Assembly: GCA_944323735.1 (NCBI GenBank)
Contig: CALUTO010000007.1
Location: 1 to 64,000, forward strand
Origin: Candidatus Gastranaerophilales bacterium
Lineage (GTDB): Bacteria; Cyanobacteriota; Vampirovibrionia; Gastranaerophilales; Gastranaerophilaceae
DNA length: 64,000 bases
Direction of reading: 5' to 3'
Below the pieces are notes generated by a model. That model did not search any database, was not told the origin of the DNA, and saw nothing but the letters and a program-made list of their open reading frames with translations. This document shows, in pieces, positions 7,280 to 15,956 of this stretch; position 1 is the first letter of the stretch, and each line of letters opens with the position of its first letter. The position numbers and the translations under genes were made by a program.

Positions 7280-7807
7280 TTAGTCTCTGTTAAAAAATTT
7301 TTCCATTATTAAATCATACTTTCCCGTACTTTTTAATATAAAATCACACATCTCTCTGATTGCTCCCCGTCCGCCGTTTTTCGAAGAAATAAATTCTGCA
7401 GTTTCAATGACTTCCTGAACAGCATCAGCCGGTGCACAAGAAAGACCTATTTTCTTCAATACACAAATATCCGGCAGGTCATCTCCCATATACGCAATTT
7501 CTTCCGGTTCCAGAGCAAACTCTTCCATGAATGCTTCCAGTGCAAGCATTTTATTTTTTTGCCCTTCATAGAGCTTCGTCATACCGAGATTTTCAAACCT
7601 GTGTCTTACAGTGCCGTTTTGTCTTGCAGTAATAATAGCAGTTATAAATCCGGCTCTGTTCAACATGACTATACCCTGCCCGTCTTTTGCATTGAATGTT
7701 TTGTACTCGATTCCGTTTTCATCAAACGTAAGCGAACCATCTGTCATAACACCGTCAACATCAAAAACAGCAGCTTTTATTTTTGAAGCTTTGTATTTCA
7801 ATTCCAT
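7280..7807 (-). CDS. kdsC: 3-deoxy-D-manno-octulosonate 8-phosphate phosphatase
   Basis: This 175-residue C0-type HAD phosphatase has no cap domain, as usual for KdsC, which removes phosphate from KDO 8-phosphate to give KDO for the lipopolysaccharide inner core. The nucleophile motif AAVFDVDGVMTDGSL contains Asp16 and Asp18. ITARQNG supplies motif II, and YMGDDLPDICVLKKIGLSCAP supplies the metal-binding motif IV. The gene shares one base with the kdsD stop codon (TAATG), so the two are translationally coupled. Together they point to an LPS-bearing, diderm cell. Confidence 0.95.
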   Translation of the reverse strand: MELKYKASKIKAAVFDVDGVMTDGSLTFDENGIEYKTFNAKDGQGIVMLNRAGFITAIITARQNGTVRHRFENLGMTKLYEGQKNKMLALEAFMEEFALEPEEIAYMGDDLPDICVLKKIGLSCAPADAVQEVIETAEFISSKNGGRGAIREMCDFILKSTGKYDLIMEKFFNRD

Positions 7808-8793
7808 TATGCAACCCCTGCTTTTAGAATATCGTGAATATGTATTAAGCCAATCGGATGATTTAATTCATTACAAACAACAAGCGAGGTGATTGAATAT
7901 TTTTCCATAATATGTAATGCTTTTGCAGCAAGATCGGTTTTATTTATTGTTTTTGGATTTCCGGTCATAACGTCTTTTGCCAGCAGACCGGAGGTGTTTT
8001 CATATTTCAGAACAATTCTTCTTATATCACCATCTGTCAAAACGCCTGTCAACTCACCTTTGTTGTTAATAATAACAGCTGTGCCGAGTTTCTTTTCGGA
8101 AATAAGCGCAATTGTTTTCTGAAAAGTTGTATTTTCCTCCACTACCGGCATAGCATCCCCTGTTATCATCATATCCGAAACTTTATAAAGAACACCTTTA
8201 CCAAGTGCACCTGAAGGATGGAACATAAGAAAATCTTCTTCCGTAAATCCTCTTTTTTTCAACAGACAAATAGCGAGTGCATCACCCATAGCAAGAGTAG
8301 CTGTCGTGCTTGCAGTCGGTGCCTTCCCCAGCGGACAGGCCTCTTTTTCTACAGATATATCAAGCACAACCTCACTTTTTTGCGCAAGAGTAGAGTTTAG
8401 TTTTCCGGTCATTGCAATCAAAGGAACACCAAATCGTTCAATAAGAGGAAGAAGGTTCAAAAGTTCTGCTGTTTCACCACTGTTTGAAATTGCAACCACA
8501 ATATCGTCACGTGTTATCAAACCTGAATCACCGTGGGTACTTTCTGCAGGATGCAAAAAATAAGACGGTGTTCCTGTAGAAGAAAGTGTCGCAGCTATTT
8601 TTCTTCCTATATGGCCTGATTTTCCCATTCCGGTAATAATAACTCTGCCTTTGCAGTTATACAAAATATCTATTGCCCTGTCAAAATCCTTACCTATTCT
8701 TTCTTTCAATTTCAAAATAGATTGAGCCTCTATATCCAGTACTTCTTTTGCCAGTTCATCTATTGAACTGATTTTATTAAGAGTTTCCAGCAT
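7807..8793 (-). CDS. kdsD: D-arabinose 5-phosphate isomerase
   Basis: This 328-residue protein matches the normal length of KdsD/GutQ, which converts ribulose 5-phosphate to arabinose 5-phosphate, the first committed precursor of KDO. An N-terminal SIS domain (about residues 35-180) carries GKSGHIGRKIAATLSSTGTP, FLHPAESTHGDSGLI and AISNSGETAELLNLLP. Two CBS domains follow (about residues 205-325), starting at VSDMMITGDAMPVV and VMTGNPKTI. It is cytosolic. kdsC follows directly with a one-base overlap. A terminator hairpin belonging to the preceding gene lies about 55 bases upstream of its start. Confidence 0.95.
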   Translation of the reverse strand: MLETLNKISSIDELAKEVLDIEAQSILKLKERIGKDFDRAIDILYNCKGRVIITGMGKSGHIGRKIAATLSSTGTPSYFLHPAESTHGDSGLITRDDIVVAISNSGETAELLNLLPLIERFGVPLIAMTGKLNSTLAQKSEVVLDISVEKEACPLGKAPTASTTATLAMGDALAICLLKKRGFTEEDFLMFHPSGALGKGVLYKVSDMMITGDAMPVVEENTTFQKTIALISEKKLGTAVIINNKGELTGVLTDGDIRRIVLKYENTSGLLAKDVMTGNPKTINKTDLAAKALHIMEKYSITSLVVCNELNHPIGLIHIHDILKAGVA

Positions 8794-8845
8794 AATATTT
8801 TCCTTCTTTTCTTAAATTATACGACAACATAAACCCTCTTTACAA

Positions 8846-8872
8846 TAAAAAGCCTCTGAAATTCAGAGGCAA
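8846..8872 (-). terminator. Terminator after the 9.06 kb hypothetical gene
   Basis: GCCTCTGAA (8852-8860) and TTCAGAGGC (8862-8870) form a near loopless perfect inverted repeat; on the minus strand it is followed by TTTTTATT. It lies about 190 bases beyond the stop codon of the gene ending at 9057. Confidence 0.7.
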
Positions 8873-9056
8873 AATCGGTTAGTAGTTTGGTAGTTAGATT
8901 TTATAGAGTTATTATAAAATATTTTGGCTGTATATCCGGTAATTTAAAAAGCAACAAGTGTTTCCGGTTTTACAAGAATTATGAATATTAAAAATTTACT
9001 CTATACACAGTATTAGTTACAAAAATTAACAAAAATTGCCTCTACATAAAACATGT

Positions 9057-9644
9057 TTAGTAGTACCTCGGCGGATTAACTACCCTATCCGGCATTTCAT
9101 CAATCATTTTCAAAATTTTATTGTAAACAGTTTCTTCAAATTGTTTAGTTTCTTCCGGTGTAGTTTTTATTTTTTTATCTCTAACTTTTGTAAAAACTAC
9201 ATGTGAAGTAGACGGTGCCTTCAATCTTTTTATCATAGAAGGCGCATCTTCATTAAATTGTTTTCTTTGATTTCTGTATAAAAACGGATTTTCTGCCTCA
9301 ATATCCATAACCATTTTTTTGATTTTTTCATAAGGCAGCAGGTATTTTAATTCAATAATCATTATCTCTCCGGGCGCAAGATACAAATATTCCAATAATG
9401 AACAAAGTTTGCCCATTTTGCCACGCAATGTAATCTCAAAGTCGTCAGAAACATTTTGTAATCTGTTTTCGAGGTTTCTGGCCACATTCAGCATCTTATA
9501 ACCGTTATATTTACATTTCATAAATGATGAATTATCGATTACAAAACGTACTTTAAATGATGGTTTATTTTGATTTCTATTTTCATAAGATTTATTTATT
9601 CCGGAATAATAAACCGGAGAAGGGGTGATGTTTCTGACTTGCAT
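9057..9644 (-). CDS. Hypothetical protein with N-terminal leader pattern
   Basis: This is a soluble protein of about 195 residues that I cannot assign. From the ATG at 9644 it opens MQVRNITPSPVYYSG, followed by an Asn/Lys-rich linker and then PSFKVRFVI. The last 100 residues are basic, with KKIKTTPEETKQFEETV, and it ends VVNPPRYY. No membrane segment or known catalytic motif is visible. An upstream in-frame ATG at 9710 would add 22 residues; I prefer 9644 because the product then starts with the same style of leader seen in two other hypotheticals of this window (20.4 and 40.9 kb). It lies 50 bases after speE and may share its transcript; a hairpin terminator follows. Confidence 0.6.
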   Translation of the reverse strand: MQVRNITPSPVYYSGINKSYENRNQNKPSFKVRFVIDNSSFMKCKYNGYKMLNVARNLENRLQNVSDDFEITLRGKMGKLCSLLEYLYLAPGEIMIIELKYLLPYEKIKKMVMDIEAENPFLYRNQRKQFNEDAPSMIKRLKAPSTSHVVFTKVRDKKIKTTPEETKQFEETVYNKILKMIDEMPDRVVNPPRYY

Positions 9645-9760
9645 AATAAAAAAGTTATTCCTGTTTTCTTGACCATTCTTTGATTTTGAATTTATCACAA
9701 AATATATCAAATTAATAACAAAATTTGATACTATTTTATAATTTGTTACATTTATAGTTT

Positions 9761-10600
9761 TTATTTAACAAGTTCTTTTACAAAATTCGGCAGCGCAAAA
9801 CGGGCAAGATGATATTCTTTATTATATATTTTACACTGCTTAGATATCTTCTCAGCCCGGTTTTCATCTATAAAGCTCAATGGTTTTACTGTTTCTGAGC
9901 AAAAACACCAGCTCCAGTATCCGCCCGGATAAGAAGGAATAGGGCCTGTAAATGTAGCAACAACAGGAAAAACTTTTCTTAGCAACGGGTACATTTTTTT
10001 CATTTCATTTTGATTTATAAAAGGAGACTCGGACTGCGCAGCCATAATACCGTCTTTTTTCAACGCTTCTTTTACATTCGTGTAAAACTCTTCCGTAAAA
10101 AGCCCTTCCCCGGGTCCCATAGGATCGGTTGAGTCAATTAGAATAATATCATACTGTGCTTTTTTATCTTTTATAAACTCAATGGCATCTTCTATTTTTA
10201 CATCAACTTTAGGATTATCAAGCTCACAGCCTATTGTCGGCAAATATTTTTTGCAAGCTTCAACTACCATACCGTCTATTTCACACAAAACAACCTTTTC
10301 AACTGTATCATGTTTTAAGACTTCTCTTATTGTACCGCCGTCACCGCCGCCAATAACAAGAACAGTTTTTGGATTTTTATGGTTCATCATAGGTATATGA
10401 GAAATCATTTCATGATAGTAAAATTCATCCCTTTCTGTTGTCATCATTAACCCGTCAAGAGTAAGCACTCTGCCCATGGATTCCGTATCAAATATATCAA
10501 CTTTCTGGAATTCGGACTGACCGCTGAATAAAGTTTCTTTAACAGTCATACAGCAGCCAAAACCGTCTTTGCTCAATTCACAATATCTCATATCCAACAT
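9761..10600 (-). CDS. speE: Spermidine synthase (polyamine aminopropyltransferase)
   Basis: This 279-residue cytosolic enzyme transfers the aminopropyl group from decarboxylated S-adenosylmethionine to putrescine. Family marks in order are YHEMISHIPM, the nucleotide-binding loop VLVIGGGDGGTIREVLKHD, the acidic ligand VEKVVLCEIDGMVVE, and the catalytic Asp motif LIDSTDPMGPGEGLFTEEFY. AQSESPF and SYPGGYWSWCF follow. Length is normal. GGGA lies eight bases before the ATG at 10600. It follows the OPA transporter by 58 bases on the same strand and may be cotranscribed. No speD or other polyamine gene is in the window. Confidence 0.93.
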   Translation of the reverse strand: MLDMRYCELSKDGFGCCMTVKETLFSGQSEFQKVDIFDTESMGRVLTLDGLMMTTERDEFYYHEMISHIPMMNHKNPKTVLVIGGGDGGTIREVLKHDTVEKVVLCEIDGMVVEACKKYLPTIGCELDNPKVDVKIEDAIEFIKDKKAQYDIILIDSTDPMGPGEGLFTEEFYTNVKEALKKDGIMAAQSESPFINQNEMKKMYPLLRKVFPVVATFTGPIPSYPGGYWSWCFCSETVKPLSFIDENRAEKISKQCKIYNKEYHLARFALPNFVKELVK

Positions 10601-10658
10601 AATATTTTCCCTTTTTTCAATGTATGTTCAAAAATTATATCACATAAATATTTTCAAA

Positions 10659-12116
10659 TTATGCCTGCTTTTTGTTAAAACACATCGGAATACATATTGC
10701 AGCACAAATTATTGCCGACAATCCCCAGAAGGCCAATGCACCGTTCCACCCGAATTTATCCACTACAAATCCGGTGCCTAAACCGGAAAGCATTGCTCCT
10801 ATATAACCGAATGTTCCGGTAAAGCCTGTAACAGCAGATGCAACTTTTTTTGAACTTGATTCAATCGCACATACACCGCCTATTAACATCTGGGGTCCGT
10901 ATGTAAAAAATCCGGAAAAACCTATCAACAGGATATCTAAAACCCCTGACCCGTTCACTTTAAATACATCAACAAGCTCTTTACCCGTAACGGCAGTAAA
11001 CAAACTATCCAGAAAATTTGTGCCTGTTCCGTTTAAGTACAAACCCAGCATACATAATACTACCCCGAGTAGAAATATAACATTTATCGGTGCTCTTTGC
11101 CCCTTAAAAATCTTATCGGATATAACTCCTGCAGAAATTGTACCGAAAAACCCAAACAACGGCAGACATGCAAGTTTCATAGATGCAAGCTCAAGAGAGT
11201 TTTCTTTAGCTTCTACAAGATATTTTATAATCCAGTCCTCTGTTCCAAATCTGATTACATAGACAAAAACATAAGCAAGTGCCAGAGCCCATACTGTTTT
11301 ATTCGTTAGAACATTTTTTGTAAGAATTTGTATATAAGACATTCCGTCATCTTCTGATACAGAATTTTCTTCTTTTTTTATTTTTTCAGGTTCTCTGTAA
11401 TCTTCAACATCAGGAAGTCCTATAGACTGCGGTTTATCTCTCAATCTGTTAAACAACCAGCAAGCAACAAGCAGCGCCAGTATACCCGGAACAAAAAAAG
11501 CAGCCTGCCAGCCGAATTTTGCTATTAAAAACCCTGAAATAATTACTGCAAGAAAAGTTCCTGTCTGGTGCGAAGTTGACCACATAGCCCACTTTGTTGC
11601 ACGTTCAGAGTTAGAAAACCAGTATGTCAAACTTTTCGCAACAGGAGGAAATCCCATTGATTGAAACCATCCGTTGCACCCCCAGAAAAACGCAAACACC
11701 CAGAGCAATATTGTTGCAGACGGCAAACCAAAAAAAGTAAATTTACCGGGAGTAAAAATAAAAAAGCTCAAAGCAAAACAAATATTAGCAAGACCTGCAA
11801 GAATCAATCCTGTCGGAAGGAATTTCCTGACGTCAGAACGGTCAGCAATCATACCGTTTACAAATTTTCCTATTGCATAAGTAAGGTATAAGGAACTGCC
11901 GATAACTCCGAGTTCAAGGTTTGAATACCCGAGTTCCGTACTCATAGAAGGCAGTGCAGCTGCTATGTTTTTTTTACATAAATAAAACATTGCATACCCG
12001 ATAAAACATGAATAAAAAATTCTCCATCTAAAATGAGAATATTTTTTATCGATTTCTTTTTTATCAGTAATTGCTTCAGCTACAGCCGGCTCCTTAAAAA
12101 AATCTAACAGACTCAT
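10659..12116 (-). CDS. OPA-family organophosphate:phosphate antiporter (GlpT/UhpT-like)
   Basis: This 485-residue major facilitator belongs to the organophosphate:Pi antiporter family. The cytosolic N-terminus of about 30 residues leads to FRWRIFYSCFIGYAMFYLCK, typical of GlpT and UhpT. The family signature region is read as GWFQSMGFPPVAKSLTYWFS and WAMWSTSHQTGTFLAVIISG. Twelve helices are visible, with a charged central loop rich in Glu and Lys (around residues 225-250). The usual His-Asn of the signature is His-Gln here, so substrate (glycerol 3-phosphate, hexose phosphate or other) should not be inferred from similarity alone. GGAG precedes the ATG. Confidence 0.88.
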   Translation of the reverse strand: MSLLDFFKEPAVAEAITDKKEIDKKYSHFRWRIFYSCFIGYAMFYLCKKNIAAALPSMSTELGYSNLELGVIGSSLYLTYAIGKFVNGMIADRSDVRKFLPTGLILAGLANICFALSFFIFTPGKFTFFGLPSATILLWVFAFFWGCNGWFQSMGFPPVAKSLTYWFSNSERATKWAMWSTSHQTGTFLAVIISGFLIAKFGWQAAFFVPGILALLVACWLFNRLRDKPQSIGLPDVEDYREPEKIKKEENSVSEDDGMSYIQILTKNVLTNKTVWALALAYVFVYVIRFGTEDWIIKYLVEAKENSLELASMKLACLPLFGFFGTISAGVISDKIFKGQRAPINVIFLLGVVLCMLGLYLNGTGTNFLDSLFTAVTGKELVDVFKVNGSGVLDILLIGFSGFFTYGPQMLIGGVCAIESSSKKVASAVTGFTGTFGYIGAMLSGLGTGFVVDKFGWNGALAFWGLSAIICAAICIPMCFNKKQA

Positions 12117-12219
12117 AACTTCTCCGCTTTAATGTACCAGCCATACAATTATCACAAAACCGTTTTGTAATTACAATAGAATGTAATGTTTTATGATTTA
12201 AATTCTTTACTTAATCAGT

Positions 12220-12254
12220 AAAAAAACGGCTCTGAATAACATTTCAGAGCCGCA
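12220..12254 (-). terminator. Strong terminator after flagellin 1
   Basis: CGGCTCTGAA (12227-12236) and TTCAGAGCCG (12243-12252) form a 10-bp perfect stem; on the minus strand it is followed by a T run (12221-12226). It begins about 20 bases after the flagellin stop codon. Confidence 0.85.
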
Positions 12255-12273
12255 TTAGCTTGTTTGGAAATAA

Positions 12274-13158
12274 TTAACCTATTAAGTTCAGTGCAAGAGC
12301 GGGCATCTGGTTAGCCTGAACCAGAAGGGTTGCTGATGTTTGCTGAAGGATTTGTGCTTTTGTATAGTTTGCACTTTCTTCTGCAATATCAGCGTCCATA
12401 ATCGTTGATTTTGCTGATGTTGCGTTTTCAATTGTTGTTACAAGCGAATCTGCTGCTGAATTGAGCCTGTTTTGTACAGCACCGATTGTAGCTTTTCTTG
12501 TTGTTACATTCTGCAGTGCAGCATCAACATCAGCAATAAATTTCGCTGCAGTTGAAGCGAACTCAAATGCTTCTTCGATAGAAGTGAAATTATTCACGCT
12601 GTTCGCACCATACAGTCCGAGTGCCTGTGCTGATGCGCTGTCAAATACACTGGCAGAGACATAGATAGCATTTGTAGCTGTATCTGCATTTGCACCAACC
12701 TGCAGTCTCAAACCGCTCGGGTCTGTTTTTGCAATAGAACCGTCCAACAAATTCAAACCGTTGAAGTTTGAAGATTTTGCTATTCTGTTAATTTCATCTA
12801 CACGTGCTTTAACTTCATCTTCCATTGCTGTCAATGATTTTTGATCATAGACACCGTTTGCTGCCTGTGTTGCAAGGTCTCTGATACGAAGCAGGTTATC
12901 TTCGATTACTCCGAAGTCTCCTTCAGCAGTTTGCAATACGTTTATCCCTGTTGCTACGTTAGACTGTGCTATTTTTGAACCCCTGATTTGCGTGTTTAAG
13001 TTTGAAGCAACGAACATACCGGCTGCGTCATCTGCTGCCGAGTTGATTTTCAAACCTGTTGACATTCTGTTTAGTGATGTGTTCAGTGTGTTTGTGGCAC
13101 TGTTCAAATTTGCCTGCGTTTTAAGTGCAGACATGTTGGTGTTAACGATAATTGCCAT
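12274..13158 (-). CDS. fliC: Flagellin
   Basis: This 294-residue flagellin is the secreted filament subunit. It keeps the D0/D1 helices at both ends with a short middle. The N-terminus MAIIVNTNMSALKTQANLNS is followed by RMSTGLKINSAADDAAGMFV and the LLRIRDLATQAANG segment. The C-terminal marks are AVQNRLNSAADSL, DADIAEESANYTKAQILQQ and the end ANQMPALALNLIG, which also acts as the export/assembly end. There is no cysteine, as is normal for flagellins. AAAGGAGT precedes the ATG, and a strong terminator follows, so it is monocistronic. I did not find a sigma-28 promoter upstream, but the word CATACTAAAGT (13278-13288) is shared with the upstream region of the 45 kb flagellin. Confidence 0.97.
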   Translation of the reverse strand: MAIIVNTNMSALKTQANLNSATNTLNTSLNRMSTGLKINSAADDAAGMFVASNLNTQIRGSKIAQSNVATGINVLQTAEGDFGVIEDNLLRIRDLATQAANGVYDQKSLTAMEDEVKARVDEINRIAKSSNFNGLNLLDGSIAKTDPSGLRLQVGANADTATNAIYVSASVFDSASAQALGLYGANSVNNFTSIEEAFEFASTAAKFIADVDAALQNVTTRKATIGAVQNRLNSAADSLVTTIENATSAKSTIMDADIAEESANYTKAQILQQTSATLLVQANQMPALALNLIG

Positions 13159-13272
13159 CGTCGTACTCCTTTCGCATATCCTGTATTATTTACTTCCCTG
13201 TTTTTATGATTGTTTTTGTATTCTCATAATAAAGGATAAAACAGGAAAGGAGAATTCTTATTTAGTCTGGTT

Positions 13273-13296
13273 TTTTCCATACTAAAGTTGGAATTT
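13273..13296. promoter_or_regulatory. Palindromic site upstream of flagellin 1
   Basis: Arms TTCCA and TGGAA flank TACTAAAGT. The 11-base word CATACTAAAGT recurs exactly at 44877-44887 upstream of another flagellin. This is a candidate binding site for a flagellar regulator; no protein is known. Confidence 0.4.
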
Positions 13297-13329
13297 TTAT
13301 AAATTCACACACAAAAGTATAACAATGCT

Positions 13330-13346
13330 ATAACTATTTTAGTTAT
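13330..13346. repeat. Weak hairpin after flagellin 2
   Basis: ATAACTA and TAGTTAT form a 7-bp stem around TTT, just beyond the flagellin 2 stop on the minus strand. No U-run follows, so terminator function is doubtful. Confidence 0.3.
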
Positions 13347-13358
13347 GGTCAGTTACAT

Positions 13359-14231
13359 TTATTGCGGCAATAAGCTCAACGCAATTGCAGAACGTGAATT
13401 TGCCTGTGACATCATTGCAGCTGCTGTTTGCTGAAGTATCACATAGCGTGTATACTTCTGCGTTTCTTCCGCAATGTCTGTTTCCATCACAGTAGAATAT
13501 GCAGCAGTGTAGTTTTGATACTTAACGTTGAGTGTTTCCAAAGCCGCTTCCATTCTGTTTTGGGCAACTCCGGCATTGGAAATCTGTACTTTTACAATAT
13601 CCGATGCCGCTTCAAGTTCACCAATAAACTGCGCCGCAGAGGATGCGGTGGCAAATGCCTCCTCTATCGTAGCAAATGCAGCAGCAGAGCCTGTAATATT
13701 TAGAGCGTCCGTGTCTGTCTTTACAAAAACATCTGTTATATATATTGCATTTGTTGACGAATCAGCATTTGCGCCTATTTGTATTCTGACACCTTTGTCA
13801 CTATCAATAGAGCCGTCTAACAATTTTATATCGCTAAAACTGGATTCTTTTGCAATCCTGTTAATTTCATCAAGACGGGCCTCAACCTCTTTAACTATTT
13901 CAGATTTCTGGTCTGCATTAATTGTTCCGCTGGATGCCTGTGTTGCCAGATCTTTTATACGCTCTATCTGGTCATTTATAATCTGCAAATCGCCTGCCGC
14001 TGTTTCTGCAATATTATACCCCATCTGGATATTTGAAGAAGCAACCTGCATCCCGCTTAACTGTGAATTAATATTAGACGCAAAGTAATATCCGGCGGGG
14101 TCATCAGCTGCCGAATTAACTCTAAGCCCTGACGTAAGTCGTGCCAAACTTGTATTTATGTTATCAGAAGCAGCATAAAACTCATTTGCCGCACGCAAGT
14201 ACGCCAGATTAGTATTTATTACAATAGACAT
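13359..14231 (-). CDS. fliC: Flagellin
   Basis: This is a 290-residue flagellin when started at the ATG at 14231, which gives the canonical N-terminus MSIVINTNLAYLRAANEF and has AAGGAAT at a good distance. An upstream in-frame ATG (14285) would add 18 polar residues that do not fit the family and would run into the leader hairpin. D1 marks are RLTSGLRVNSAADDPAGYYF and IERIKDLATQASSG; the end is QANSRSAIALSLLPQ, slightly unlike the usual LLG terminus. It has no cysteine. It is a paralogue of the 12.3 kb gene, 200 bases away in the same direction, but each has its own leader and they probably form separate units. Confidence 0.96.
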   Translation of the reverse strand: MSIVINTNLAYLRAANEFYAASDNINTSLARLTSGLRVNSAADDPAGYYFASNINSQLSGMQVASSNIQMGYNIAETAAGDLQIINDQIERIKDLATQASSGTINADQKSEIVKEVEARLDEINRIAKESSFSDIKLLDGSIDSDKGVRIQIGANADSSTNAIYITDVFVKTDTDALNITGSAAAFATIEEAFATASSAAQFIGELEAASDIVKVQISNAGVAQNRMEAALETLNVKYQNYTAAYSTVMETDIAEETQKYTRYVILQQTAAAMMSQANSRSAIALSLLPQ

Positions 14232-14253
14232 TTTAAATTCCTTTTTGTTTTTT

Positions 14254-14274
14254 CTGTTCTCATCCTGAGAACAG
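14254..14274 (-). repeat. Leader hairpin ahead of flagellin 2
   Basis: CTGTTCTCA and TGAGAACAG are perfect 9-base complementary arms with a 3-base loop. They end about 12 bases before the ribosome binding site of the flagellin at 14231. It could protect the 5' end of the message or control translation. Confidence 0.55.
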
Positions 14275-14638
14275 CCGATACGCATACAACAAAACCCTGA
14301 TTCTCTGCTTGCAGCAGAAAAAAGTCTATCAGCCCTGTTGTATATAGTTATTAGTAGATAAGTTTATTGGGGAAATTTAATTCCAACATATACAGTATAA
14401 AATTTTTTTCGCTGTACATGAAGAGAAATTTATATAATATTTACAAATCTAAATATAAATTTTATATATATTTTTAATACGATAATAATACAATATACGA
14501 TAATTGTAACATTTTATGTCTTTTGGTAAATTAGCCTGAAATATAATAGCAAAATTTATTTTTTCGATTTTTCTATCTAATAAAGAAAAGAATAATAAAG
14601 TAATTTTGCAATAATAACATGCAAAATAAAAGACTTAT

Positions 14639-14647
14639 TGTTATAAT
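14639..14647 (+). promoter_or_regulatory. Extended -10 promoter for prs
   Basis: TGTTATAAT matches the TGnTATAAT extended -10 consensus exactly; no good -35 is needed for this class. Transcription would start near 14654, giving a 125-base leader before the prs ATG. Confidence 0.5.
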
Positions 14648-14779
14648 TGACATATAAATAAAAGGAAATGGACTAAAAATTTTGAAATCCGGATTTTAAA
14701 CAAAATTTCAGGTACATTTGAAGAAATTGTTGACAGGTGCCGCTGCGACACCGGAATAGATTTAAAGGAAGGAAAAAAC

Positions 14780-15790
14780 ATGGAATTAACAATGGATTTC
14801 CCCCAGCGAGAAAAAGTTATAAATCCAACACATGATATAAAACTTTTCGCAGGGCGTTCGCACATGAAACTGGCAAATGAAATTGCCGAATATCTGGGAA
14901 CTACAGTCGGACCCATGATAATCAAAAATTTTGCTGACGGCGAAATCTATGTTCAGGTACAACAGAGCATCAGAGGAGACGATGTATTTGTAATCCAGCC
15001 TCTGTCAAACCCTGTTAATGAAAATCTCATGGAGCTTTTGATTATTATCGATGCATTTAAACGTGCAAGCGCAAAATCTATAACAGCAGTAATTCCGTAC
15101 TATGGTTACGCAAGACAGGACAGAAAAACTTCCGGAAGAGAAGCAATTACCGCCAAGCTCGTCGCTGACCTTTTAACCACTGCCGGTGCTGACAGAGTTC
15201 TCGCTATGGACTTACACACCGGTCAAATACAGGGATTTTTCAATATTCTGGTAGACCATGTTTATGCAACACCGGTGCTTACCGAATACTTTAAAAATTT
15301 AAACATTGATAAAGAGAAACTTGTTGCCGTAAGCCCCGATACAGGCGGAGTACAAAGAACCAGATTTTTCGCCAAAACTCTCGAATGCCCGCTTGCTATT
15401 GTAGATAAAAGACGTGACAAACACAATGAAGCAATAGCAGACCACGTAATCGGCGATGTAAAAGGCAAAATATGCGTACTTGTTGATGATATGATTGATA
15501 CAGCAGGTACTATTTGCGAAGCTTCAAAATTGCTAAAAAGAGAAGGAGCTGAAAAAGTATATGTCTGTGCGGCTCACGGTGTATTTTCCGGGCCTGCGCT
15601 TCAAAGACTAGAAGAAGCACCTGTTGAAGAAGTCATTGTCACTAACTCCATTCCTCTTGAAAGAAATTATATACCGTCAAAAATTAAACAACTGAGCGTT
15701 GCTCCGATACTCGGTGAAGCTATTTCAAGAATTCATGACAATGAATCTGTCAGCTCACTGTTTGGCTTTGAAAAAGAATATAAATCATAA
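14780..15790 (+). CDS. prs: Ribose-phosphate pyrophosphokinase (PRPP synthetase)
   Basis: This 336-residue class I enzyme makes 5-phosphoribosyl 1-pyrophosphate from ribose 5-phosphate and ATP for nucleotide, histidine and tryptophan synthesis. The core starts at IKLFAGRSHMKLANEIA; the flexible-loop and ATP region PYYGYARQDRKTSGREAI is intact. The metal and substrate segment AMDLHTGQIQGFF is present, as is the PRPP loop CVLVDDMIDTAGTI. It has a short extra N-terminus (about 20 residues before the conserved start) compared with many homologues. AAAGGAAGG sits before the ATG. A very strong terminator follows, so it is monocistronic. Confidence 0.97.
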   Translation: MELTMDFPQREKVINPTHDIKLFAGRSHMKLANEIAEYLGTTVGPMIIKNFADGEIYVQVQQSIRGDDVFVIQPLSNPVNENLMELLIIIDAFKRASAKSITAVIPYYGYARQDRKTSGREAITAKLVADLLTTAGADRVLAMDLHTGQIQGFFNILVDHVYATPVLTEYFKNLNIDKEKLVAVSPDTGGVQRTRFFAKTLECPLAIVDKRRDKHNEAIADHVIGDVKGKICVLVDDMIDTAGTICEASKLLKREGAEKVYVCAAHGVFSGPALQRLEEAPVEEVIVTNSIPLERNYIPSKIKQLSVAPILGEAISRIHDNESVSSLFGFEKEYKS

Positions 15791-15803
15791 ATATTATTAA
15801 ATA

Positions 15804-15843
15804 AGAGAGAGCCGGCTTGTAAATAAGCCGGCTCTCTTTATTT
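15804..15843 (+). terminator. Strong terminator after prs
   Basis: AGAGAGCCGGCTT (15806-15818) and AAGCCGGCTCTCT (15825-15837) form a 13-bp perfect GC-rich stem followed by TTATTT. Confidence 0.92.
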
Positions 15844-15891
15844 GCAAGGCCAAAGCTGCCTGAATTTCAGTTAAATATTTAATATTCATGA

Positions 15892-15921
15892 TTGTTGTAT
15901 TGAATTTGTTTGATGTAAAAT
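15892..15921 (+). promoter_or_regulatory. Candidate promoter for gltX-bioG-bioC
   Basis: TTGTTG (15892-15897) and TAAAAT (15916-15921) are separated by 18 bases, just after the prs terminator and 35 bases before the gltX start. Confidence 0.45.
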
Positions 15922-15956
15922 CAGATTAAAGAAGAAAAATACAGGAGAGCATAAAA

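Larger units (their letters stand above)
14232..14779. other. Divergent flagellin/prs intergenic region
   Basis: This 548-base region contains the flagellin 2 leader with a perfect hairpin (14254-14274), a short palindrome TATACAGTATA (14389-14399), a very AT-rich stretch (14401-14640) without a credible gene, and the prs promoter and leader. The prs leader of about 125 bases holds GGTG/CACC arms around 14736-14752. Its frame is open upstream of the prs ATG but has no start codon, so I do not extend prs. Confidence 0.5.

Noticed and set aside
13281-13320. Sigma-54 or sigma-28 promoter upstream of the flagellin at 12274
   Set aside because: No GG-N10-GC pair and no CGAT-type -10 at correct spacing could be found on the minus strand.
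14273-14280. GCCGATAC as a sigma-28 -10 box
   Set aside because: There is no TAAA 15 bases upstream (CTGT instead), and it overlaps the flagellin leader hairpin.
14653-14779. In-frame N-terminal extension of prs reading ISGTFEEIVDRCRCDTG
   Set aside because: The frame is open for about 40 codons but contains no ATG, GTG or TTG, and the annotated ATG has an excellent ribosome binding site.
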